The notes under the pieces were generated by a model, which saw only the letters and a list, made by a program, of their open reading frames with translations, had not been told where the DNA came from and searched no databases. A stretch of DNA of 64,000 bases from Bacillus cereus ATCC 14579 (GTDB lineage: Bacteria; Bacillota; Bacilli; Bacillales; Bacillaceae_G): positions 3,450,501-3,514,500 of the forward strand of contig NC_004722.1 of the NCBI RefSeq assembly GCF_000007825.1, written 5' to 3'. This document shows positions 26,064 to 35,000 of the stretch, one piece after another. The first letter of the stretch is position 1; each line of letters begins with the position of its first letter. The translations under genes and the position numbers were made by a program.

Positions 26064-26091
26064 TAAAAACCCTCCAAATGGAGGGTTTTTA
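26064..26091 (+). terminator. Rho-independent terminator of rap-phr
   Basis: AAAAACCCTCC pairs with GGAGGGTTTTT, 13 bases after the phr stop. Confidence 0.92.
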
Positions 26092-26212
26092 AATGGCTTA
26101 TCTGCCTGTTCAATACGCATAGAGAGTACATATTATACTTATTTACTATGTTATAAGATTTTTCATTTCCACTCTGTAACAAGATTCTAGCATTCTCTCC
26201 TAGAATCTCAAC

Positions 26213-28195
26213 TTAAATCTTAAATCCACCAATTAACTCTTGAAGTTCTTCCGCCATCTGTGCTAATTGTATTGCTGAAGAATTTATCTCTTCCATAGAA
26301 GCATGTTGTTCCTCAGATGAACCAGCTATCGTTTGCATACTTAAAGAATTTTCTTTTACAGCCATAGCTATTTGATCAATCGATGTATCAACTTTCATTG
26401 CATCAGTTGTCATTTTATTTGATAGTTCTACCATACCATGCACTTTTGATACAATATCATTTGCAGATTTTGAAATCTCATAAAAACTTTGTTTTGTATC
26501 ATTCGCAACCTTAATTCCCGACTGTACTTCTACGCCTACTTCATTCATAGCTTTTACAGTCTCATGTACGTCTGCTTGTATTTCCTTAATTAAACTTCCA
26601 ATTTCCATTGAAGATTCGGATGATTGCTCCGCCAACTTTCTAACTTCATCAGCAACAATTGCAAACCCTCTCCCCTGTTCCCCAGCTCTAGCTGCTTCAA
26701 TCGCTGCATTTAATGCTAATAAATTTGTTTGTTCCGCAATATTTTGAATCGCTTCTAATATACTGCCAATTTGCTGTGATTTCTTATCTAATAATTTTAT
26801 GACATTATCGGATTGAGAAACAGAGTGATGGATAGACTGCATTTGTGTTACAGTTTGTTCTACTAATTGTTCACCTTCATTGGCTTTTTGTTTAGTGTAT
26901 ATGGATGAAGCCGATACTTCAGAAGCATTCTCAGCTACGTATTGAATATTTCGTGTTACCTCACCAATTAATTCAGCTCCAGACTCAACTTCATTATTTT
27001 GAACCTCTGCACTGTTCGAGATTTCTTCCATCTCTTTTGTAATTTGTTCTGTCGCAACACTTGCTTGCTCTACACTAGCAGTTAGTTCCTCAGAAGACGC
27101 AGCTACATGTCCTGCAGATGTGTTAATTTGAGAAATAATATTACGTAACGACTCTGCCATTGTATTGAAACTACCACCTAATTGACCAAGTTCATGCTTT
27201 GAACGAATATCTATTTTCTCGGTTAAATCTCCTTGACTAATTCTTTGAGCTGAAATGACTAATTGTCTTAGTGGAGTAATTATAGATTTGAGTATGAATA
27301 GAATTACAATTCCACCTAACAATAATGAAGCACCTATTATAGTGAGCGTTTTATAAAAAATAGGATTGGTAGCTTCTTCAATTTCTTTCGTAGGCATTAC
27401 GCCAGCTATTTTCCAACCTGTTTTTTTATTTGTCTTAAAGCTTATGTTTCGATCTTCACCATTGAGGCTATAAGTAATTACTCCATCTTCTGTCTTGTAC
27501 AATTCATCCACTAAAGTTTTATCTAATTTCTCTCCAGGTTTTAGTGATGGATGAACAACTATAGTTTTATCTTGACTAACTATAGATACAAATCCTTGCT
27601 TCCCAATTTTTATCATTTTGGATGTTTTTACGATATCTTTAATATTCAAATCTACGCCAATGACACCACTTTTATCTGCATTCTGCTTTGCAATTGCAAT
27701 TACCATATTTCCTGTAGACTTTGACTTATATGGAGATGAAACAATAATCTCTCCATCTGCTTTTACTGCATCCTTATACCAACTGCTTTCTAGCGGATTA
27801 AACCCTTCTGGTATTTTTCCAACAGGTGCATGAATAAATTGATTGTTACTGGATGCCGTATAAATCGTTTCTATCTCTGGATGTAACTGTATATATTGAT
27901 CAAATTTATTCTGTACATTTTGCGATTGTTCAGGATTATAATCCCCTTGTGTGAGTACCTTTGCAAAATGAGTGATATCTGTATGCTTATTTTCTAATTC
28001 ATCATCAACAATCTTATCTAAAATACTTATATTATCTTTTGCTGATTGTAGAATTGTTTCATTAAGATCTGTTTTTGCCTTATTATAAGATGATACTCCT
28101 ACGATAAGGCTTGGTATAATTAATATTGCTATAAATGCCATAGACAACTTCGTTTTAAGCTTTATTTGCCCCAATCTTTCTTTTATATTAAACAC
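26213..28195 (-). CDS. Methyl-accepting chemotaxis protein with dCache sensor
   Basis: 660-residue transmembrane chemoreceptor. Order: membrane anchor (LSMAFIAILIIPSLIVGVSS, about 18-37), extracellular Cache-type ligand domain (about 38-285, with YKSKSTGNMVIAIAKQ and GVIGVDLNIKDIV), second anchor (TLTIIGASLLLGGIVILFIL), HAMP domain, and cytoplasmic signalling domain with the hairpin tip EQTNLLALNAAIEAARAGEQGRGFAIVADEVRKLAEQS. The GTG start at 28195 has AAGGAG upstream. A weak hairpin (AGATTCTAG / CTAGAATCT, 26182-26208) follows the stop. The family call is firm; the ligand is unknown, amino acids being the common dCache ligands. Confidence 0.95.
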   Translation of the reverse strand: MFNIKERLGQIKLKTKLSMAFIAILIIPSLIVGVSSYNKAKTDLNETILQSAKDNISILDKIVDDELENKHTDITHFAKVLTQGDYNPEQSQNVQNKFDQYIQLHPEIETIYTASSNNQFIHAPVGKIPEGFNPLESSWYKDAVKADGEIIVSSPYKSKSTGNMVIAIAKQNADKSGVIGVDLNIKDIVKTSKMIKIGKQGFVSIVSQDKTIVVHPSLKPGEKLDKTLVDELYKTEDGVITYSLNGEDRNISFKTNKKTGWKIAGVMPTKEIEEATNPIFYKTLTIIGASLLLGGIVILFILKSIITPLRQLVISAQRISQGDLTEKIDIRSKHELGQLGGSFNTMAESLRNIISQINTSAGHVAASSEELTASVEQASVATEQITKEMEEISNSAEVQNNEVESGAELIGEVTRNIQYVAENASEVSASSIYTKQKANEGEQLVEQTVTQMQSIHHSVSQSDNVIKLLDKKSQQIGSILEAIQNIAEQTNLLALNAAIEAARAGEQGRGFAIVADEVRKLAEQSSESSMEIGSLIKEIQADVHETVKAMNEVGVEVQSGIKVANDTKQSFYEISKSANDIVSKVHGMVELSNKMTTDAMKVDTSIDQIAMAVKENSLSMQTIAGSSEEQHASMEEINSSAIQLAQMAEELQELIGGFKI

Positions 28196-28762
28196 TAGCT
28201 ACTTCTCCTTTTCATTTTTACTACTTATATAGTTTATTTAAATTTTTCTCCTTTACTTTTCCACATTCATTTATGGTACCATTCGAAATGAAACCACAAT
28301 TACATCCTATTATCCGCACTTTATAATTTAGAGATTTAATTTTCACAGACAGAGTTTTATCTGTCCTCCTTTCGAATATGTTATTTTTCTAGATTCAGCA
28401 ATTATTAGACTACGAATTATTCCAAATAAACTTGATACAACATATGCTTCATTTAAAAAATAATTATTGGATTTGTTTGGATAAAAATCTAGTTTAGCGC
28501 TAATCCAATCGAATGAAATTCTTACCATAATACATTCACTAAACAAAGTAAATTTATTTCTTTTAATACTTATATTTAACTGCCTTTTAACCATTCTAAC
28601 TGTATTATTTCATCGTTTTATCTATTTATTACAACCACTTTCGTTTTATTGAATCACTAAACTATAAATTCTAAATAGGAGAATAAAATAAATTAGAGAA
28701 TTACATTGTAACATATATATATAAGTGGTTAATATTAAAATTTAAAACTTTACTATTTTTCA
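28196..28762. other. Gene-free stretch upstream of the chemoreceptor gene
   Basis: An 83-codon minus-strand frame at 28343-28594 has no ribosome site and unconvincing composition. Otherwise nothing is seen up to the PlcR box at 28763. Confidence 0.4.
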
Positions 28763-28806
28763 TATGCAATATTACATGCGAAAAGCCATATTTTTTTTGT
28801 TATACT
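28763..28806 (+). promoter_or_regulatory. PlcR box with extended -10 promoter
   Basis: TATGCAATATTACATG at 28763-28778 fits the PlcR box consensus TATGNANNNNTNCAT(A/G) at every fixed position. After 22 nt comes the extended -10 element TGTTATACT (hexamer TATACT at 28801-28806). The predicted start near 28813 coincides with the first base of a stem-loop RNA that ends in a strong terminator. No protein gene follows. Confidence 0.7.
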
Positions 28807-28812
28807 ATGCAT

Positions 28813-28914
28813 GTGGATTTTTCATCCAAAATCCACCCAAACGCATATTTATGTATATGCCACCCTAATTGATGAAAGTGAGAAGAATGTTTATCATTTT
28901 TCTCACTTTTTTAT
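28813..28914 (+). ncRNA. Candidate PlcR-controlled small RNA, about 100 nt
   Basis: Three stem-loops follow one another without an ORF of note. They are GTGGATTTT/AAAATCCAC (28813-28836), GCATAT/ATATGC (28843-28860) and the terminator AAAGTGAGAA/TTCTCACTTT with a T run (28875-28914). No ribosome site precedes the only short ATG frame (ATGTATATGCCACCCTAA). The layout of promoter, structured body and intrinsic terminator is that of a bacterial trans-acting small RNA. Similarity to known RNA families was not testable here. Confidence 0.6.
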
Positions 28915-28952
28915 TTAGGCTCTGTTAATATTGATTATTGATAAAAAGTATT

Positions 28953-28994
28953 AAATAAGGGAAGACACCTTAGAGTTGGTGCTTCCCTTATTTG
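28953..28994. terminator. Hairpin, terminator-like
   Basis: AAATAAGGGAAG pairs with CTTCCCTTATTT, extended by an inner CACC/GGTG stem. It lies between the small RNA and the relic gene at 29043 and could end the latter on the minus strand. Confidence 0.6.
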
Positions 28995-29042
28995 TTGATT
29001 ATTCAAATCTAAAATAGGTATTTTCTAAACCTATTCTTTGCT

Positions 29043-29432
29043 TTAATGTTCTGCCCAAAGCATAATTATTTGGTAATTTTTTTCAATGACACAAATAATA
29101 TAACCTACTTTTCCTGTTGTTAAATTAGTTAGTTATAAGTAGTTAGTGTTGTCGTAGATATAAGAAATAATATATCCATAGAAATTATTTTCTTTATCTT
29201 CTCTATTCATACCAACATTGTACAACCTAACTCTTGCTCCTGCCCAAATTTCATCATCATCATCAACATTACTTAAAGGCATCCATTTCGAGTTATCCAA
29301 TATTTCACCCTTTTCTTAATTCATTCGTTTATACACGAATGTTGCTAGACACAAACTATCATAAGCATCCGTCATTTCATTGATTAGACGACCACCGACA
29401 GAGAAAAAAGACTCAACATAGCTTTTTACCCA
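29043..29432 (-). pseudogene. Unidentified gene interrupted by in-frame TAA codons
   Basis: One minus-strand frame stays protein-like for 130 codons but contains TAA at 29316-29318 and 29133-29135 before its own stop at 29043-29045. Segments read WVKSYVESFFSVGGRLINEM...FVYKRMN, then EKGEILDNSKWMPLSNVDDD...GYIISYIYDNTNYL, then LTNLTTGKVGYIICVIEKNY...LWAEH. A further TAA at 29433-29435 and one at 29454-29456 flank LKEQVF upstream in the same frame. No start codon or ribosome site survives. The frame is otherwise undisturbed, so decay by point mutation is recent. I do not recognise the family. Confidence 0.6.
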
Positions 29433-29456
29433 TTAAAACACTTGCTCTTTTAGTTA

Positions 29457-29829
29457 TTTTTACATTTTGAATCTACGAAAATGAATTCCCTTATAAAAAC
29501 TCTAACAGAGAATCTTCCTTCCAAATTTCACCTAGGGAATTATTTATTTTCCAAAAAACCTACCAACATCTTTATCAACTCATTTTAGAATATTTAAACA
29601 ATAATTCCATATACATTACCTGCATAAATTATTCATTTTCTTTTATATAAGACCTACCTTTTTACTTCTGATAAATTATTAAACATTGGATTATTATACA
29701 TAAACCCCAAAAACATGCGGTATTTTGTAGAATTTTGTCTATCAATATGTATGTACACCCTTTTGTAGTGGATATAGACTGTGAGGTGTAAGGAGATACC
29801 TTACAAAATAATAAAAAGGAGATTATAGA
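29457..29829. other. Gene-free stretch before a secreted-protein gene
   Basis: AT-rich, without recognisable genes. The last 70 bases contain the leader and AAAAGGAG ribosome site of the gene at 29830; no PlcR box is present. Confidence 0.4.
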
Positions 29830-30204
29830 ATGAGTAGATTAACAAAATTCTCAAAGTTAGTATTTTCAACTTTAATCGCGGGAAGTAGTCTAAGCACCTT
29901 TGTTTCGTCACACAATGTACAAGCTGACACCTTAGATCCTAATTACCAAGACAATGTAAAATTCATACCACCTTCTAGTGCTAGACCAACATTGGAACAA
30001 AAAAACACTATTGTTCCAGAAGCAAAAGTTGTTAAAAACCATTATGTAAAGTACTCTAAAGCACATTTCCAAACTAAAGAAAGTATACCAAAAGAGATTT
30101 ATTATTCTTCAGAAGGCTTTAAGGGCTATATACAGGCAAGTACCGTTTGGGATATGGGAGATCATTTCGCAACACTATATTCCGGAACCGTTATTCGATG
30201 TTAG
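29830..30204 (+). CDS. Small secreted protein, unknown function
   Basis: 124 residues with a signal peptide (MSRLTKFSKLVFSTLIAGSS, cleavage near VQA-DT at about residue 33). The mature part is polar, with paired basic and aromatic residues (VVKNHYVKYSKAHFQTKESI) and a beta-rich end (GYIQASTVWDMGDHFATLYS then GTVIRC). A single Cys is the last residue. The ribosome site AAAAGGAG is good. Not similar to any family I can name. An exported small peptide, toxin accessory or immunity-type protein are all possible. Confidence 0.75.
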   Translation: MSRLTKFSKLVFSTLIAGSSLSTFVSSHNVQADTLDPNYQDNVKFIPPSSARPTLEQKNTIVPEAKVVKNHYVKYSKAHFQTKESIPKEIYYSSEGFKGYIQASTVWDMGDHFATLYSGTVIRC

Positions 30205-30386
30205 ACTTTTAATCCATTCTCCCCTAATGCTTCAAATGATTAATAGCTCACTGCCAATACTGTAATATCTATTGTTCATAAAATAAACCACAAAATCTTT
30301 CGATTTCATGGTTTATCAAATATAAAGATAATGCTAAACGAATACTCTAACATTACCTTCCCCAAAGTTAATTATAGAGTATTTTC

Positions 30387-30418
30387 AAAAAAAAGACACT
30401 CTTGTAGTGTCTTTTTTA
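30387..30418. terminator. Rho-independent terminator
   Basis: AAAAAAGACACT pairs with AGTGTCTTTTTT. It lies between convergent genes (29830 plus, 30466 minus) and can serve both. Confidence 0.85.
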
Positions 30419-30465
30419 TAAGTATTTTAAAAAGAATTCCACCTACTAACACCTTTTTGCTGCGC

Positions 30466-30801
30466 CTATTCGTTTATTTCAATATGATACTTTTCCATCT
30501 CGTATATGCAATAGACAATGATAGCTAAACTCCAACTGACACTATAATAATTATGTGTGTAGAAGTCATATCCCGCTTTAATACCTTTCTCTATTACAAC
30601 TAATGTAAATCCTAAAGCCACCCATCTGTTAATTTTCATCTTTATAAACGTTAAAGAGATAATTATTAAAAATAAAATATTTGTAAGATGATTTATCATT
30701 AGCTCATATTTTTGAATGTATACTGCCATTATACAAGCAACGATATTAGTCGCAATGCCAAAGGCAATCACCGCTCCCCAAACCCTGTCCGAAAGTCCCA
30801 C
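30466..30801 (-). CDS. Small integral membrane protein, 111 residues
   Basis: Four hydrophobic segments: VWGAVIAFGIATNIVACIMA, LTNILFLIIISLTFI, WVALGFTLVVIEKGI and SVSWSLAIIVYCIYEMEKY. The start is taken as the GTG at 30801. AGGA lies immediately before it and GGAAGG 13 bases before, so the start is uncertain. The frame is closed by a TAG about 24 bases further up. No family recognised. Confidence 0.6.
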   Translation of the reverse strand: MGLSDRVWGAVIAFGIATNIVACIMAVYIQKYELMINHLTNILFLIIISLTFIKMKINRWVALGFTLVVIEKGIKAGYDFYTHNYYSVSWSLAIIVYCIYEMEKYHIEINE

Positions 30802-31360
30802 TCCTGAGTCAGTCCCTTCCTAAACAAATATCCCTTTCTTTAATTCGTTCCTACACCCTATTCAAGATATGCTAAATTATCCTTGTCTGATGAATATCTA
30901 TTTATCTTTTCATATAGAGCAAACAAAATTTCTACTCATAATTTTTTCTTTATTAGACAAACTATGTCTAAGCCGTTTGAACTAGCGGCTTCACTCTTCT
31001 GGTAATGGGATAGCACAATTTATTGAATTGACTAACTCATTCAACCCACTGGCACCGGCAGGCAACAAAATAGTTGTCTGCCATTTTCATGTATACTTTT
31101 TCTAATTTCATTTCAAACCAAGTGTGTGCTGTACTGATTTCAAAAGGACAGAATTTCATTTTTTAAAATGTAAAAAAGATAAGGTCCTGTCTACTTTTGG
31201 TATAGGACTTTTTCTTTTCACACATACTATTTTTGAACCTGTTTACCAATACGTGTCCTAATGGTGTCTTGAATTCCTCCTAAAAAGGGCTGCAGATACG
31301 ACTGCATGCCCTTTTATTTACGTTGCTTCTCTATATTGAATAAAATAATTAAAAACTAAA
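30802..31360. other. Gene-poor stretch with successive terminator-like hairpins
   Basis: No supported gene is seen. Hairpins occur at about 30968-30990 (AGCCG/CGGCT), 31050-31085 (GGCAGGCAAC with GTTGTCTGCC), 31173-31218 (GTCCT/AGGAC with a T run) and 31283-31319 (AAAGGGC...GCAG with CTGC...GCCCTTTT, T run). They may end small RNAs or lost genes. Confidence 0.45.
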
Positions 31361-31403
31361 AATGTAATATTACATATTTTTTCTGTTCAGATTATGTTAG
31401 GAT
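31361..31403 (+). promoter_or_regulatory. PlcR box with possible -10 element
   Basis: AATGTAATATTACATA at 31361-31376 matches the PlcR consensus except for the first base. After 21 nt comes TAGGAT preceded by TG (31395-31403), a plausible extended -10. Transcription would start near 31410 and run 85-90 nt to a strong terminator, with no protein gene in between. Confidence 0.5.
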
Positions 31404-31409
31404 TTACTT

Positions 31410-31500
31410 CGTAGTCGAATTATAGTTTCGTATCTAATTCAGCAATATGTGAACTGTTTACCTAAAGAAAAGACACCCAAAAGGTGTCTTTTCTTCTTTT
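31410..31500 (+). ncRNA. Second candidate PlcR-controlled small RNA
   Basis: The stretch between the PlcR-box promoter and the terminator (GAAAAGACACC with GGTGTCTTTTC, 31468-31500, then T-rich) has no ORF with a ribosome site. Its 5' body is less structured than that of the candidate at 28813. It is supported mainly by the promoter and terminator spacing. Confidence 0.45.
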
Positions 31501-32484
31501 AATCTAAAAAACATTTTTTCTTTTCAGTAAGATCCAATTATCCCTCTAACCTAAACCTCATAATTAAAGGCAATTTAATCATGGTACTCAAGAGTTTTCA
31601 TCCATTTCAATATACCTATAGCTTAATTTAAAATCACATTTCCAGCACTATATTTGCTTTCCTACAGATTTTCTGTCTTGTTCTTAATTCTGTCAAAATC
31701 CTCATGTAGCTATACAAAGAATATATGCTACTATGATATTAAGAAACTATGCGTTCCCTTAACCCTGTATCCGGCCCTGTATTTATTACAGGGTCTTTGT
31801 TTATTTTATTTACTTTTATTGGCTTATAAGGGTTAATACACAACCAATTTCAATTAAAATCGTTTAAATGTTAGTTAGAATTTGAAATAATATATCTATT
31901 AACTTTTTTAACAAATGTAATCTAATATTAAATTTCTAAATCTATACTGTACTATACACCAGTTAACACTATATAAATAGTATTAACTATCTTAATTGAA
32001 TATTAGTAATAGTAAGTATAAATATTATCAATTTACTACATCTTACATTTATGTAAAAATAAATACATGTTAAGCTTTTTCAAAATCTTTCCCCTAATAA
32101 AGATTTGAAGTAGCATTTCATGATTCTCTTTACTGTTAATATGCCTTGAAAAAGAGCCCTATAGGGTTCTTTTTCTTCTCATTATAACCTCAGTAAGTCC
32201 ATACAAAAAGGACTGCTAGTTATTAGAACATTGCTTCATTTTCAAAGAAACAAAAAAGGAATCCTTTACGGATTCCTTTTTGCAATGCACTCTTTTTCAA
32301 ATGGTACATTTTGTACCTACTTTTAGTATACCTTATAATCCCTATAAGATAAATAAGATTAAATTGAATTTACTTCATTTATTTTCATAAAAGTATATAA
32401 ATCTATAAATTAATACTACTAGGTTCACTTCCAAAAGGTTTGTATTTTTTCAATAAAAAGAATACATTATACTTCTTTATAATT
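31501..32484. other. Gene-free stretch with three more hairpins
   Basis: A 60-codon plus-strand frame at 31654-31836 has no ribosome site and is rejected. Terminator-like hairpins are at about 31766-31805 (CCCTGTA/TACAGGG, T run), 32150-32180 (AAAAAGAGCCC/GGGTTCTTTTT) and 32250-32284 (AAAAAAGGAATCC/GGATTCCTTTTT). The last can end a transcript reading towards hlyIIR. Confidence 0.45.
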
Positions 32485-33090
32485 TTACACTTTAGGTTTA
32501 TCTGTTAATGCAGTAACAATCCTATCCACTAAGTCTTCTGGCATCCATTCATGATTTATATCATTCGTTTCATTTGTCCCTAAAGAATCAATAAACTTTT
32601 TAAACTTTGGAAATAAAACAATAGAAGTGATCCAATGTATCGTATGATTTATGGAGAAGAAATGAAAAGCTCCTTGCTTTTCACCCTCCTGTAATATTTC
32701 TTTTAACTGTTCAAAATTACCTATGAAATACGGTTTAATCTTTTCTAATCGTGCACTTTCCTTAATAATCTCCTCATATGCCAATGATCCAATTTCAGGG
32801 TTCTCTTTTATATGTGTAGTAAAAACCGTTAAATAGTCTCTAAGGGCATTGATAGGATCAAATTGATTCTTCTCAAGAAAATTGGGTAGCTCATTAGCAA
32901 GACCATATTTCTTAAATACCTCATAATATAGGTTTTCTTTCCCGTTAAAATAGTAAGAGGCCATAGCAACATTCACTTTCGCTTCTTTTGCAATTTCTTG
33001 TATGCTCGTACCTTCGTAGCCACGCTCTCCAAATTTTTTCTTAGCAGCCTTTAAAATATTTTCCATTGTCTGCTCTCGAGATTTCCCCAT
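32485..33090 (-). CDS. hlyIIR: HlyIIR, TetR-family repressor of haemolysin II
   Basis: 201 residues. The N-terminal TetR helix-turn-helix is clear (MENILKAAKKKFGERGYEGT, SIQEIAKEAKVNVAMASYYF, NGKENLYYEVFKKYG). The C-terminal dimer and ligand domain follows, and the sequence agrees with my memory of B. cereus HlyIIR. HlyIIR binds a long inverted repeat upstream of hlyII and blocks RNA polymerase. The ATG at 33090 follows GAGGTGTG. It lies 378 bp downstream of hlyII on the same strand but is separated from it by a terminator. The operator is present at 34907-34950. Confidence 0.95.
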   Translation of the reverse strand: MGKSREQTMENILKAAKKKFGERGYEGTSIQEIAKEAKVNVAMASYYFNGKENLYYEVFKKYGLANELPNFLEKNQFDPINALRDYLTVFTTHIKENPEIGSLAYEEIIKESARLEKIKPYFIGNFEQLKEILQEGEKQGAFHFFSINHTIHWITSIVLFPKFKKFIDSLGTNETNDINHEWMPEDLVDRIVTALTDKPKV

Positions 33091-33337
33091 TTCACACACC
33101 TCAAATAGTATATATTTCACTTCAAAAACCCAATAAGGACTTTGAATAGAGTATCTTTTTAATGAAATTTAATTATATATTTAAAGTGGTAACTTAACAA
33201 CCGATGAAGTTCTGATTACTTTAAACAATATCCCCTTGCGTAATATCAATAGCTTTCAAATACTTTACGCTCTTTTCTAATCGAGTGAAAGTCTGGACAA
33301 AAAACATCTAATATTATCTTAACTTCGTGTGCAAACA

Positions 33338-33390
33338 AAAAAATAATAAGGACCAAAGTTTATCTATTTTATAGATAAACTTTAGTCCTT
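33338..33390 (-). terminator. hlyII terminator
   Basis: AAGGAC-AAAGTTTATCTA pairs with TAGATAAACTTT-GTCCTT, with a T run on the minus strand. A diverged copy of this same hairpin follows the hlyII relic at 44626-44669. Confidence 0.9.
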
Positions 33391-33467
33391 TCATTACATT
33401 ATACAGATTTAAAATAAACTCGTATATTGATGAGATAATTATCCATCAATCGGCCATCATTTACTGA

Positions 33468-34706
33468 CTAGATCTGTTTAATCTCGATATAAGGTCCTTT
33501 AATGTTTAATTTGTTAATATCATTAGAGATATTGCCTACAGTTGATTTTTCATTAAAAGTATAGACCTTTTCACCATTTACAAAGATACCCCAATTTTTA
33601 TCTTCGTAACTGATACCATAACCAGCATTGCTAGATGTAGCTTTAAGTTGATTTCCATTCATTGAAAGAGATAATTTCCCTTTTCCTTTGTTAAGTTTAT
33701 CATTCACGCTGTTGATACTATTCATTTGTTCTTCAAGGGCTTTTTGGTTATCAAGAGTAACTTGATGGTTTTTCCAGTCTAATTTATAGTGGTTCGTAAA
33801 GAATTCATTATATGTATCTTTATTATTTGTTCCCCACCATTTTGAACTTACCCATTCGATATTGTACTGATCTGAAATTCTACGATTTGTTATTTTTAAA
33901 TCTGATGTAGTTTCTGTTTTATCAGCAGTAATAACCGCTACTACGTTTGGAGAAAAACCATATCCTGTTAAAGCTGGTACTGTATCTTTTGAAACAAAAT
34001 TATTCGTTCCTTCATTATAACTACGTGATTTCATAAATAGTTGATTACCATAGAAAGTATTGAATGAATCACGATTATAAATTCCCCACTCTGGGAAGTT
34101 AAATGATTGGAATCCTACTTTCCAATTTAATTTTTTATCTGTGTGGGTCTCTAATACCGTTTTATAATCTACTTGATCATAAGATACACTTTCTTTCCAA
34201 GCAAAGCTACCTGTGATACTTGCATCGGCATTTGGCCCTTTATCATTTACTCCTACTTTAACACTTCCACCAAGTGTATACCCTACCTCCGAAGTGACCT
34301 TTGCTGAAGTCATTGTATTAACTGGGGCAGCTTTATGGAATTGAGCACTATCACCACTTGTTATTTCTGCTTCAGTATGATAGGCTGATGGCCATTTTAA
34401 ACCTGCGTTATAGTATCCGCTATTAATTGTATATTTAGCATCTATATTACTACCATCAGTGGTAACAATTGCAATCTTTTTATCTGCGTAAGGATCCTCA
34501 ATAAAAGAAACCTTTATTGAATTTTTGATATTTTGCTTCATGTCATAAGTAGTTTTAAAACTATTATAGACCTTCCCACCATTTTGAAGATTTTCTACAG
34601 TTCCTTTAGAATCTGCAAATGCAGATGTTGCTTGTAAACCAAATGATCCAGACATAATAACGGACGCTACCGCAACGCATTTAGCTATTTCTTTTGCTTT
34701 TTTCAT
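33468..34706 (-). CDS. hlyII: Haemolysin II, beta-barrel pore-forming toxin
   Basis: 412 residues, the length known for B. cereus HlyII. A signal peptide (MKKAKEIAKCVAVASVIMSG, cleavage at AFA-DSKG near residue 31) precedes the alpha-haemolysin-like leukocidin domain, with the glycine-rich stem region (EVGYTLGGSVKVGVNDKGPN). The C-terminal extension of about 94 residues specific to HlyII starts near KLNKGKGKLSLSMNGNQ and ends GPYIEIKQI. The secreted monomers assemble into heptameric pores that lyse red cells and macrophages. The ATG at 34706 is chosen to match this length; an upstream GTG at 34718 overlaps the ribosome site. HlyIIR and Fur sites lie upstream. Confidence 0.97.
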   Translation of the reverse strand: MKKAKEIAKCVAVASVIMSGSFGLQATSAFADSKGTVENLQNGGKVYNSFKTTYDMKQNIKNSIKVSFIEDPYADKKIAIVTTDGSNIDAKYTINSGYYNAGLKWPSAYHTEAEITSGDSAQFHKAAPVNTMTSAKVTSEVGYTLGGSVKVGVNDKGPNADASITGSFAWKESVSYDQVDYKTVLETHTDKKLNWKVGFQSFNFPEWGIYNRDSFNTFYGNQLFMKSRSYNEGTNNFVSKDTVPALTGYGFSPNVVAVITADKTETTSDLKITNRRISDQYNIEWVSSKWWGTNNKDTYNEFFTNHYKLDWKNHQVTLDNQKALEEQMNSINSVNDKLNKGKGKLSLSMNGNQLKATSSNAGYGISYEDKNWGIFVNGEKVYTFNEKSTVGNISNDINKLNIKGPYIEIKQI

Positions 34707-34866
34707 ACAGACAGCCACTCCTTCTTAAACATTTAAAAGATATAAATATATTATTTCTACTTCACAAAAATAGAGATAGATTCATAGCCATACAATATAG
34801 AAATTCATTAACTTTTATGACACTAACTAAAAACACATATTTCACTAATCTTCCTCTCACTATTAT

Positions 34867-34881
34867 TGATAACTATTATCA
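34867..34881. promoter_or_regulatory. Fur box upstream of hlyII
   Basis: TGATAACTATTATCA matches the Bacillus 7-1-7 Fur box TGATAATNATTATCA with one mismatch. It lies about 160 bp before the hlyII start and 26 bp from the HlyIIR operator. Iron repression of hlyII by Fur is known from the literature. Confidence 0.75.
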
Positions 34882-34906
34882 ACATTATTAAAACATAAAA
34901 TAACGA

Positions 34907-34950
34907 TTTAAACAACAATTTTAAATACAAATTTAAAATTGTTGTTTAAA
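34907..34950. promoter_or_regulatory. HlyIIR operator, 44-bp perfect inverted repeat
   Basis: Arms TTTAAACAACAATTTTAAAT (34907-34926) and its exact complement (34931-34950) flank ACAA. Size and position agree with the known long HlyIIR operator upstream of the hlyII promoter. Confidence 0.92.
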
Positions 34951-35000
34951 AAAATTATAGAATTCTTCATTTCGAGAATTACTATATTTTCAATTACTTA

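Noticed and set aside
28343..28594. 83-codon minus-strand ORF upstream of the chemoreceptor gene
   Set aside because: No ribosome site, no recognisable motif, and it is in an AT-rich non-coding stretch.
28915..28960. GGCTCTGTTAATATTGATTA looks like an insertion-sequence end
   Set aside because: No matching inverted end or transposase fragment was found in the neighbourhood.
31654..31836. 60-codon plus-strand ORF in the gene-poor block
   Set aside because: No ribosome site, and a terminator hairpin lies inside it.
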